The notes under the pieces are model-generated. The model was not told where the DNA came from. It did not search any database and saw only the letters and a program-made list of their open reading frames with translations. A stretch of DNA of 47,557 bases from an uncultured Roseovarius sp. (GTDB taxonomy: Bacteria; Pseudomonadota; Alphaproteobacteria; Rhodobacterales; Rhodobacteraceae). Position numbers and translations under genes: made by a program. Location of the stretch: NCBI GenBank assembly GCA_947497295.1, contig CANMFU010000016.1, positions 1-47,557 of the forward strand. Reading direction: 5' to 3'. Position 1 is the stretch's first letter. Each line of letters starts with the position of its first letter. Shown one piece after another: positions 42,224 through 47,557 of this stretch.

Positions 42224-42600
42224 TGCATCGCCTCCATCATCATTGCCGAGACTGCCGCATTGATCGCTGCTGCCTGCCGGTTTCTCGCGCGTCGCCGGAG
42301 CGCCCGGCCGTCCGGCTCGTCGGTGCGGATCGACACGGCATCGACCAGCCATGCGTCCGAAAGGTAGCCGGTCTTGCCGGTGGCGAGATCGCGCACCTGG
42401 GCGAGATGGCCACCGGCAATCCGCTTGAGCACGAACCGGCCGTTCTGGACGGTGGTGTAGTCTCGCGGGAGCCAAGCCTCGACCTGCAACTTGCGGCCGC
42501 GGATCAGGACGATCGTGCCTGCGGGGACGGTGCCGATCTCGCGAATACGGCCCGCGATCTCGACACGGCGATGACGCTGGCTGTTATATTGCCGGATCAT
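42220..42600 (-). CDS. Small basic protein, SH3-like
   Basis: 126 residues. A beta-rich core (GTVPAGTIVLIRGRKLQVEA, RFVLKRIAG, KTGYLSDAWL) suggests an SH3-like barrel, followed by a basic helix (RRRARNRQ) and an Ala/Met-rich end. Overlaps both neighbours by four bases, so the three genes form one operon. Confidence 0.6.
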   Translation of the reverse strand: MIRQYNSQRHRRVEIAGRIREIGTVPAGTIVLIRGRKLQVEAWLPRDYTTVQNGRFVLKRIAGGHLAQVRDLATGKTGYLSDAWLVDAVSIRTDEPDGRALRRRARNRQAAAINAAVSAMMMEAMQ

Positions 42601-42872
42601 CGTGCAGCCTCCTCGAACAGGCTTGCGACCCTGGCATCGAGCGCCGCATCTTCGGTTGCGTCACGCCACGGGTATTCGGAAGCGGTGTTGATCCGCTCGC
42701 AAAGATCGTCGATCTGTTCTTCGTCCAGCCGCTCGAAATCGCCGCACTCGGTCGCGATGTTTTCGACCTCGGCAGGCAGGGCAGGGGTCGCTTGCAGCAG
42801 GCGCAGCGCGGCAAGAATGGTGGCCAGTTCGTAACGGTCTACGTCTCGGATTTCGGTACTGTGAAGGGGCAT
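42597..42872 (-). CDS. Small acidic helical protein
   Basis: 91 residues, starting MPLHSTEIRDVDRYELATIL. Acidic and helical throughout with two Cys. First gene of the 42872-41771 operon; its leader has a GATCC-TGACC-GGATC hairpin and ACCGGAGACG as ribosome binding site. Not recognised. Confidence 0.6.
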   Translation of the reverse strand: MPLHSTEIRDVDRYELATILAALRLLQATPALPAEVENIATECGDFERLDEEQIDDLCERINTASEYPWRDATEDAALDARVASLFEEAAR

Positions 42873-43120
42873 TTTCGTCTCCGGTGATGAGGGGTTTCTC
42901 CGATCCGGTCAGGATCATCCTCACGCGAAGCCGCCTTTTTCCTCTTTGCTTTTCCTACCCGTGCGGCCTGTTCCGGTCCTGTCGGTCCCGTACCTTCTGT
43001 TCTGTAATGTCCTGACCGGCCCGAAGGGACGGTCCAAGCCAAAGCTGTCCATAGTGTGCGAGTCGGACGCGCTCATCATATTGCGAAGGAGGACGAGTCC
43101 GCTGTGGTCAGGTTTGGCGC
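42873..43120. other. Non-coding region upstream of the coupled trio
   Basis: No gene supported. On the minus strand it has AAAAAGGCGGCTTCGCG, the small hairpin GATCC/GGATC and the sequence CCCCTCATCACCGGAGA before the start. A similar arrangement precedes the gene at 45410 (CCCCTCACACCCGGAGA), so the two leaders appear related. Confidence 0.4.
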
Positions 43121-43323
43121 CCGCACCAGTCCGGTCGTCACCCGCAGGGCCGAGACACGCGCCGCTGACCGACCATGTGGCCGCGCTGGCACGTGGCTCC
43201 GGAGGAGACGCGGGACGGCGCATGAGGCCGCAGGGAGGGCAGGGGTGCGTGGCTCGGGGAGGCCCGCTTGCGGGCCGAGTAGGGCGGCGGTCCCGCACGT
43301 CGCCAGACGGGCGGGAGGTGCCT
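43121..43323 (+). repeat. 203-bp direct repeat A, copy 1
   Basis: Matches 47355-47557 at 201 of 203 positions; the differences are at 43145 (C versus T at 47379) and 43215 (A versus G at 47449). It is GC-rich and contains the palindromic CCCGCTTGCGGG. No gene is convincing in it. The last 77 bases are also the start of the contig. Confidence 0.95.
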
Positions 43324-43339
43324 TAAAATATATGGAGCA

Positions 43340-43552
43340 TCAATTTCGGCAAAAGAGGCAGTCATATATCAAAGTGATGGTCATAAAGGACACGGTTGCT
43401 CCCGCTATTGAAAATACGAGCGGCCAACAAAAACTTATGAAAGGGTCATTGGGAAATGGAATATTCATCGCAGCCAGTGAGTATGCAAAGGTTGCGACGA
43501 AATAAGCGAAAATAGCTGCAACCGTTATCACGACGCCTTCTGACAGTCTCAT
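43340..43552 (-). CDS. Small membrane protein next to repeat A
   Basis: 70 residues with two long hydrophobic segments (about 6-29 and 41-62) and three Cys. A strong GAGGTG ribosome binding site precedes the ATG. It is AT-rich and ends 17 bases from repeat A, as the AT-rich gene at 263-565 stands beside the other copy. Function unknown; a two-helix peptide such as an exclusion or toxin-type protein cannot be ruled out. Confidence 0.6.
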   Translation of the reverse strand: MRLSEGVVITVAAIFAYFVATFAYSLAAMNIPFPNDPFISFCWPLVFSIAGATVSFMTITLIYDCLFCRN

Positions 43553-43690
43553 TTGTTCACCTCATAAAAGCAGAATGTCCGATCGTATAGTCGCGCATTC
43601 AGGGCATGATTGGAAGCAGCGCGCAGCGATGCTGCCGATGGCGGCTTGCCGTACCAGCTTCAGGCGGGTTCGTTCGACCGAAGGTCGAAG

Positions 43691-43710
43691 GGGCGGCCCG
43701 AAAGCCGCCC
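43691..43710 (-). terminator. Hairpin terminator
   Basis: GGGCGGC/GCCGCCC 7-bp stem with a 6-base loop, nine bases after the small DUF736-like gene; weak T content (CTTCG). Confidence 0.5.
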
Positions 43711-43718
43711 GCTGCCGA

Positions 43719-43934
43719 TCAATCGTCGATCGGCGGCTGCCTTTCGTCGCGGGGCGAGGGCTGGAAGGCGACCAGCTCGGTCACGGCGACGGGGAAGTCG
43801 AGCTTGATCGAGAGGAAGGTTTCGCCGGTTTCCTTGCGGGTGTTGGTGAAGACTGCGCCGACGCGGCGGAAGCGGCGCTCGGTGCGGCCGTTCTTCTCGT
43901 ATTCGTAGGGGACGGTGAGGGTGTAGGTGGTCAT
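43719..43934 (-). CDS. Small protein, possible DUF736 relative
   Basis: 71 residues. RRVGAVFTNTRKETGETFLSIKLDFPV resembles in order the GAxWK...GREYLSxKLDxP core of DUF736, in part; call it a candidate relative only. AAAGGAG precedes the ATG. The structured repeat B copy 1 lies 59 bases upstream. Confidence 0.6.
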   Translation of the reverse strand: MTTYTLTVPYEYEKNGRTERRFRRVGAVFTNTRKETGETFLSIKLDFPVAVTELVAFQPSPRDERQPPIDD

Positions 43935-43992
43935 GTCGGTCTCCTTTGCTTGCCGATGACAACCGGGCGGCGGATCGAAGAAGGGCGGTGTG

Positions 43993-44047
43993 CAACGTCA
44001 AATGCGGAGGGTCCGCCCCGCAGGGGTGGAAGCCGTATTTGTCGTTG
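43993..44047 (+). repeat. Structured repeat B, copy 1
   Basis: Arms of 15 bases (43993-44007 and 44033-44047) can pair at 13 positions plus one G-T and one T-T. Inside lie CCCC-GCA-GGGG (44016-44026) and GCGGA/TCCGC. The copy at 47058-47112 has CGCC-GTA-GGCG at the inner hairpin, a compensatory change. The similarity to copy 2 goes on for some 20 bases after the second arm. Confidence 0.8.
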
Positions 44048-44483
44048 GTGAGGCGTAGCCGAACGAACGCGCCGCCCGCGATCCGCCAAAGGTGTCATTG
44101 AACAGGCAAGCAGAGGGGGCCGTCGTGAGTGCCAGCGCCCGCTTGGAACCGCCCGCGATAATGGAACGGCTGCATAGAGTGCCGCGCTTTTCCGCGTGTC
44201 GGTGTTGTCCCTTCCCGCAAGGAAACCGGCGGAGCCGCCCGCGACAAGCGAAGAGTGCCGCTGTGACCGATCTGGACGCTGCCTGCATCCTCCTGCACGG
44301 GAGCTGCCGAAAGGCGATTGATTGGTGGAGTGCGCTGGACGCCATGCTGCCTTTGGTCATACGGTTCCGGCGAGGCAAGGCAGACAACAGGCAGGCCCGG
44401 ACGCGGTTCGACGCGACCGGGCCATTCGCTCACGGTGGGAAACGCGGGATAGCAGCCCCCGAAGGGACTGCCTTTGCCGTGTC
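44048..44483. other. Unassigned region between repeat B and the 44484 gene
   Basis: No convincing gene. Frames are open on both strands because of high GC, but none has a good ribosome binding site or a sensible protein. No strong repeat or terminator was found. Confidence 0.35.
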
Positions 44484-44759
44484 TCACTCAAAGCATCCGC
44501 AAGGGCAGGTGCGTTCATCGAGCCCGTGGATGCACGCGTCCTCTCCGCGTACCCAGTCGTCCTCGATGATGCCCTTGGCGCGCAGGGCCATCTCGGCCGC
44601 CGCTTGCTGATCTTCGGGAACCACACGTGCGATCAGGTCTCTTGCCCTGTCAGTGCGATCTTGCTGCCATGTCTCATAGACGAGGCCGTGGCTGCGGGTT
44701 GCATGCGCAACCTCGCGCGACTGCGCGACGGGCCGGAAGGCCCGTTCCCCACCCGACAC
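44484..44759 (-). CDS. Unknown protein with C-terminal Cys cluster
   Basis: 91 residues. The end, DACIHGLDERTCPCGCFE, has four Cys and one His and may bind a metal. The middle is helical and charged. The start is uncertain: the upstream-most choice is GTG at 44759, within the loop of a 9-bp hairpin (44746-44754 with 44770-44778). Not recognised. Confidence 0.5.
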   Translation of the reverse strand: MSGGERAFRPVAQSREVAHATRSHGLVYETWQQDRTDRARDLIARVVPEDQQAAAEMALRAKGIIEDDWVRGEDACIHGLDERTCPCGCFE

Positions 44760-44790
44760 GCGAAGCCGAGGGTGGGGAGCGCCAGTGGCG

Positions 44791-45186
44791 TCATGCGTCA
44801 GGGTCGGTCGTGATCTCTTCGACCCATGCCGGGGGATGCGTCAGTTCAGCTGCAATTGTGCCTGCCAGCGATCCCGGCACATGCTGGCCATCATGGGTCT
44901 CACGGGTGGCCATCGAGGCGGCGATCCGCTTCGGCGGAACGCCGTGCTGAAGCAGCAATGAAACAAGGACGCAGGCATCTTGCGTCAGAAACTCCAGATC
45001 GGCTCCGCTCCTGAAGCCCTCGGCATAGAATACTTCGATCGGTGTCAATGGATCATCCACACTGTAGCCGACTGACACGAGGATCGGAGTGGTGTTTCCA
45101 TCCGATCTGACGTGTTCGACGCGCCGCGTCTCCGTAAGGCGCCGCGGCGGCGGAGGCTGGCGGGGGGGTGTCGGCTCCCCGGTCAT
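44791..45186 (-). CDS. Stand-alone TSCPD-like domain protein
   Basis: 131 residues from the ATG at 45186. After a Pro/Arg-rich start of about 30 residues comes a domain like the TSCPD domain found at the end of class II ribonucleotide reductases: VSVGYSVDDPLTPIEVFYAE, SGADLEFLTQDACVLVSLLL and QHGVPPKRIAASM. No reductase catalytic part is present. Overlaps the upstream gene by four bases. Confidence 0.65.
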   Translation of the reverse strand: MTGEPTPPRQPPPPRRLTETRRVEHVRSDGNTTPILVSVGYSVDDPLTPIEVFYAEGFRSGADLEFLTQDACVLVSLLLQHGVPPKRIAASMATRETHDGQHVPGSLAGTIAAELTHPPAWVEEITTDPDA

Positions 45187-45410
45187 TGATCCGGCCCGTC
45201 GGGATTGGCGGTTTCGGTCCAATCGGTCGCGTATTCGTCCATCGTGGCGAGGACACGGCCGCGATGGTCGGCAAGGGTCAGGTCCGGAACCATCTTCGCG
45301 GCGCGGTGGTGATCGCGTCCGAACGTCATCAGCGCCACCTTGTCGTTTGAGAAGAGGCTGGTGGTGTTGGTGCCGTAGTCAACGTGCAGAACATAAAGAA
45401 CGTGGGTCAT
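45183..45410 (-). CDS. Small unknown protein
   Basis: 75 residues starting MTHVLYVLHVDYGTNTTSLF; alternating beta and helix with an acidic end. GGAGATAACA precedes the ATG. It begins the 45410-44484 operon and is coupled to the TSCPD-like gene. Not recognised. Confidence 0.55.
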   Translation of the reverse strand: MTHVLYVLHVDYGTNTTSLFSNDKVALMTFGRDHHRAAKMVPDLTLADHRGRVLATMDEYATDWTETANPDGPDQ

Positions 45411-45692
45411 TGTTATCTCCGGGTGTGAGGGGATGCGAGCTGGTCGCGGACAGCCGTGTTCGGAATACCTTTTTGGCCCCGTATTTCGGCAAATCCGGCA
45501 AAGCCGCCTTTCTCTCTCTTCGTTCGACGGTCTGTTTATCACGCGTAGTTCAGAATTGGGCATTGCGATTTGAAACACGACGACATCGACCAAGCGACTA
45601 CGTTGCAGCTGGTGGGCGGATCGAAGCGGGCGGGAGGGTTATGCCAGGCGCAGCCATCCCGCAGGGTATGGCTCCCGCGCGGATAGCGCCGG
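45411..45692. other. Non-coding leader of the 45410 operon
   Basis: No supported gene. The minus strand has CCCCTCACACCCGGAGA before the ATG, an AAAGGCGGCTTTGCC element near 45500 and a moderately AT-rich patch at 45455-45485. The promoter of the 45410 gene is probably within. Confidence 0.35.
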
Positions 45693-45733
45693 TCCGGTCG
45701 CGGCGGGGTCGGCACGACCCTGCCGCGACCGGA
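45693..45733 (+). repeat. Long 19-bp hairpin in the leading region
   Basis: Arms 45693-45711 and 45715-45733 pair over 19 bases with a 3-base loop. The one non-Watson-Crick pair (45705 with 45721) is G-T on the plus strand but C-A on the minus strand. No T run follows in either direction, so it is not an ordinary terminator. Confidence 0.8.
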
Positions 45734-45781
45734 CATTCTGACCACGCCCTCAGGACACGATCCTGGCCGGACAAGCGAAAA

Positions 45782-45802
45782 GGCGACCCGCGCGGGGCCG
45801 CC
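45782..45802 (-). terminator. Intrinsic terminator after the DUF2493 gene
   Basis: GGCGGCCCCGCGCGGGTCGCC on the minus strand folds to a GGCG/CGCC plus CCC/GGG stem and ends in TTTTCG. It lies 29 bases after the stop codon of the gene at 45831-46721. Confidence 0.65.
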
Positions 45803-45830
45803 CTCTTTCGTGGTGGGGTTGTGTCTCGTC

Positions 45831-46721
45831 TTATTCTCGCTCTTTTTCGGGGGCGGGGATGCGGGCGACGTGCAAACCTTTCTCGGCTGCCTTGTCTGCG
45901 AGGTTAAGGCCAATGCCTCCGGCTCCGAAGAGGATCACGCCACGGATGCGGGCCTTAATCATTTCATCATTAGCGCGGAACGGTGCGGCCTTGCTGAACG
46001 CTGACCAGTTGGGGCGGAACAAAACCTGCGGCACCTTGCGGGATTTGGCCCATGATGCGGCGATGCGCTCCGCGCCGCGCGATCCTTTATGGCAAAGCAC
46101 CATGTCGGGACATTTCTCAAGCGCGGCGTCCAGCCTGCGCCAGATCGGGGCGGAGTCGATCCAGTCGGACGCGCCCGCAACGGCGATAAAAGTGCCTGTG
46201 ACCTTGTTGCGCTCGGCTTCCGCGCGGTCGGCGGCGTCCAGCATCTTTTTTGCCTCGAAAACCGCGCCGGTTTCCATCGCGCGCTTTGTGGTGCGGTCGC
46301 CGGTGACGGGCACATAATGTTCGCCGGTTTCGCGTTCGTAGGCTTCGGCGGCAGTCTCGGCCATCAATTTAAGCGCAAGCGCCTTTTCCCATGTGGCGGT
46401 GAAAAGGCGCTGCGCCTCGTCAAGCTGGTTCTCGGCAATCTCGCTTCCGTCCTGCGCGTCGATCAAGGCGCGGATCTTCATTTTGAGGCGGTCGGCGGCT
46501 TGGTCAAGTGACACGGCGCGGCGCTGAAACAGGGTTGCGAAAGCATGGGCGAGGGGTTCCACCTCGGACGCAAGGCCGGTGCCCTGAATGGTGCCGAAAA
46601 GAGCCTCGAACGCATCGCCAACGGCGCGCCCCTGCAATTCGTCGTCCATCGGGATCGGCAAGTCGTCGGTGCCGTTCTCGGTCAGGCCATAAAGTTCGAT
46701 CTGGTCATAAGGGGTAATCAT
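45831..46721 (-). CDS. DUF2493 (SLOG-fold) protein
   Basis: 296 residues. The first 160 are helical and acidic; the C-terminal 130 are DUF2493: IAVAGASDWIDSAPIWRRLD, MVLCHKGSRGAERIAASWA, then VILFGAGGIGLNLADKA. The Rossmann-like domain probably binds a nucleotide or related ligand. Such proteins are frequent on alphaproteobacterial plasmids and have no proven role. A TATAAA box lies about 70 bases before the ATG. Confidence 0.8.
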   Translation of the reverse strand: MITPYDQIELYGLTENGTDDLPIPMDDELQGRAVGDAFEALFGTIQGTGLASEVEPLAHAFATLFQRRAVSLDQAADRLKMKIRALIDAQDGSEIAENQLDEAQRLFTATWEKALALKLMAETAAEAYERETGEHYVPVTGDRTTKRAMETGAVFEAKKMLDAADRAEAERNKVTGTFIAVAGASDWIDSAPIWRRLDAALEKCPDMVLCHKGSRGAERIAASWAKSRKVPQVLFRPNWSAFSKAAPFRANDEMIKARIRGVILFGAGGIGLNLADKAAEKGLHVARIPAPEKERE

Positions 46722-47057
46722 GGTTCTGGTTCCTGTCTGGTGCGCCGGACATTTCCGGCCTTGGGGGCTGCGCGTTCGCTGCCTCTGCCTCCATTTATAC
46801 CGCCAGAAATCACGCTAAGCTAATGATTTATTTGCCTTTTTTGCTTATTGTTTGCTTGCTTCGCTTCCCTATCCGCGTTTGTTTTGAGTCCAGAGGAAGG
46901 GAGCACACGTGGACTGATCGAAGATCAGTCCACCACTATAAAAGCGGCCCGCAGGGCCTCCTTGTTCTTTGATACGGGCAGACCCGTGGGGGCGTCGTTT
47001 GTTCGTCATCCGTCGTCGGTCGCACGGCCAGAACAGGACAGGGCGGACGGACGGTGG
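46722..47057. other. Promoter region of the DUF2493 gene
   Basis: No gene. AT-rich at 46815-46860 with GCTT repeats; TATAAA on the minus strand at about 46791-46796 may be a -10 box, though its -35 is weak. It also contains the hairpin at 46910-46932. Confidence 0.45.
46910..46932. repeat. Perfect 10-bp hairpin
   Basis: TGGACTGATC/GATCAGTCCA with a GAA loop (46910-46919 and 46923-46932). A second small hairpin GGCCC-GCA-GGGCC follows near 46950 on the plus strand and then TCCTTGTTCTTT. It could be a terminator for a plus-strand RNA or an operator. Confidence 0.55.
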
Positions 47058-47112
47058 CAACGTCAAATGCGGAGGGTCCGCGCCGTAGGCGTGGAAACCG
47101 TATTTGTCGTTG
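47058..47112 (+). repeat. Structured repeat B, copy 2
   Basis: Same 15-base arms as copy 1 (47058-47072 and 47098-47112). The inner hairpin is CGCC-GTA-GGCG (47081-47091), preserving pairing despite two base changes. It lies 337 bases upstream of the DUF2493 gene. Confidence 0.8.
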
Positions 47113-47354
47113 GTGAGCGTAGCGAACGGACCGCCGGCCGGCCGCCCTGTCAGGTTCGATCAGGCCGCGTCCGATGACTGGATGGCGAGCAGGCGATGCC
47201 TATGGCGCTGGCCCGGAGGAAAGCCCGACCGAGCGGCGTTCGTCGCGCAGCGGCGAATCCCCGAGGGCGGCCTCTCGGCCAGGTGCAACGGAGGGCGGCG
47301 TTCGGCGCGCAGCAACGAACCCCCCGGTCAGTGGCGCGATGTGGGTGCGTCTGT
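47113..47354. other. Non-coding GC-rich region with a short internal duplication
   Basis: No supported gene. A block of about 30 bases near 47234 (GGCGTTCGTCGCGCAGC...) recurs near 47296 (GGCGTTCGGCGCGCAGC...) with several changes. An open minus-strand frame crosses it and repeat A but looks spurious. Confidence 0.4.
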
Positions 47355-47557
47355 CCGCACCAGTCCGGTCGTCACCCGTAGGGCCGAGACACGCGCCGCT
47401 GACCGACCATGTGGCCGCGCTGGCACGTGGCTCCGGAGGAGACGCGGGGCGGCGCATGAGGCCGCAGGGAGGGCAGGGGTGCGTGGCTCGGGGAGGCCCG
47501 CTTGCGGGCCGAGTAGGGCGGCGGTCCCGCACGTCGCCAGACGGGCGGGAGGTGCCT
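47355..47557 (+). repeat. 203-bp direct repeat A, copy 2
   Basis: Second copy of repeat A, same orientation, offset 4234 bases from copy 1. Its last 77 bases are identical to bases 1-77, so on the circle it runs straight into the AT-rich DNA before the gene at 263. Confidence 0.95.

Noticed and set aside
42921..43298. Minus-strand frame sharing its first 50 residues with one at 47200-47532
   Set aside because: The shared part is only the translation of repeat A. The frames diverge where the repeat ends, have Arg/Pro-rich composition and no ribosome binding site, so the repeat is better seen as non-coding.
44092..44610. 172-residue plus-strand frame across 44.1-44.6 kb
   Set aside because: It overlaps the better-supported minus-strand gene with the Cys-rich end and has no ribosome binding site or recognisable domain.

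Overview
The window reads as a complete circular conjugative plasmid of about 47.5 kb from an alphaproteobacterium, most likely of the Rhodobacterales/Rhizobiales sphere. Bases 1-77 are repeated exactly at 47481-47557. The same 77 bp also ends an internal repeat at 43247-43323, and the contig start supplies the only missing exit from that repeat, so the ends should close into a circle of 47,480 bp. Alphaproteobacterial signs are a stand-alone RepC initiator, a GAAC-N7-GAAC LexA box in front of umuDC, and a VirB/VirD/VirC set like that of Agrobacterium. I see no antibiotic resistance, metal or catabolic cargo, rRNA, tRNA, CRISPR array or insertion sequence.

Layout. (1) 0.2-15.5 kb: a long, almost entirely minus-strand run of accessory genes: many small unknown proteins, a PAPS-reductase/DndC-like protein, a double DUF736 protein, a 1401-residue methyltransferase-helicase of the strawberry-notch/DarB type, a large ParB-domain protein, two tandem DUF3768 proteins and an ArdC antirestriction protein. 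(2) 15.7-20.8 kb: SOS-controlled umuDC, small membrane and secreted proteins including a TrbM/KikA-like one, a DUF2726 protein, an SRAP (YedK-type) protein and a serine resolvase. (3) 20.9-22.5 kb: a nuclease gene overlapping repC, with an RNA-switch-like repC leader. (4) 22.9-33.7 kb: the plus-strand virB operon, VirB1 to VirB11. (5) 33.7-38.4 kb: virD4, virD2 and virD1 on the minus strand. (6) 38.4-40.5 kb: oriT, an iteron-like array, then virC1 and virC2. (7) 40.6-47.5 kb: further small minus-strand genes, structured intergenic DNA and two pairs of direct repeats.

How it works together. The oriT carries a 14-base match to the Agrobacterium T-DNA border next to an 8-bp inverted repeat. By the rule known for VirD2 relaxases the plus strand would be nicked between 38453 and 38454 and transferred rightwards. 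The 40-47 kb and 1-15 kb blocks then enter the recipient first and the virB/virD genes last. Nearly all genes in these early blocks lie on the minus strand, so the incoming plus strand is their template. The antirestriction-type genes therefore sit where leading-region anti-defence genes are expected.

The most unusual features are the border-like oriT with an adjacent 24-bp-period array, a duplicated structured element with a compensatory base change, terminator-plus-second-hairpin leaders in front of successive leading-region genes, a UmuD whose catalytic serine is replaced by cysteine, and a repC leader with mutually exclusive pairings over its ribosome binding site.
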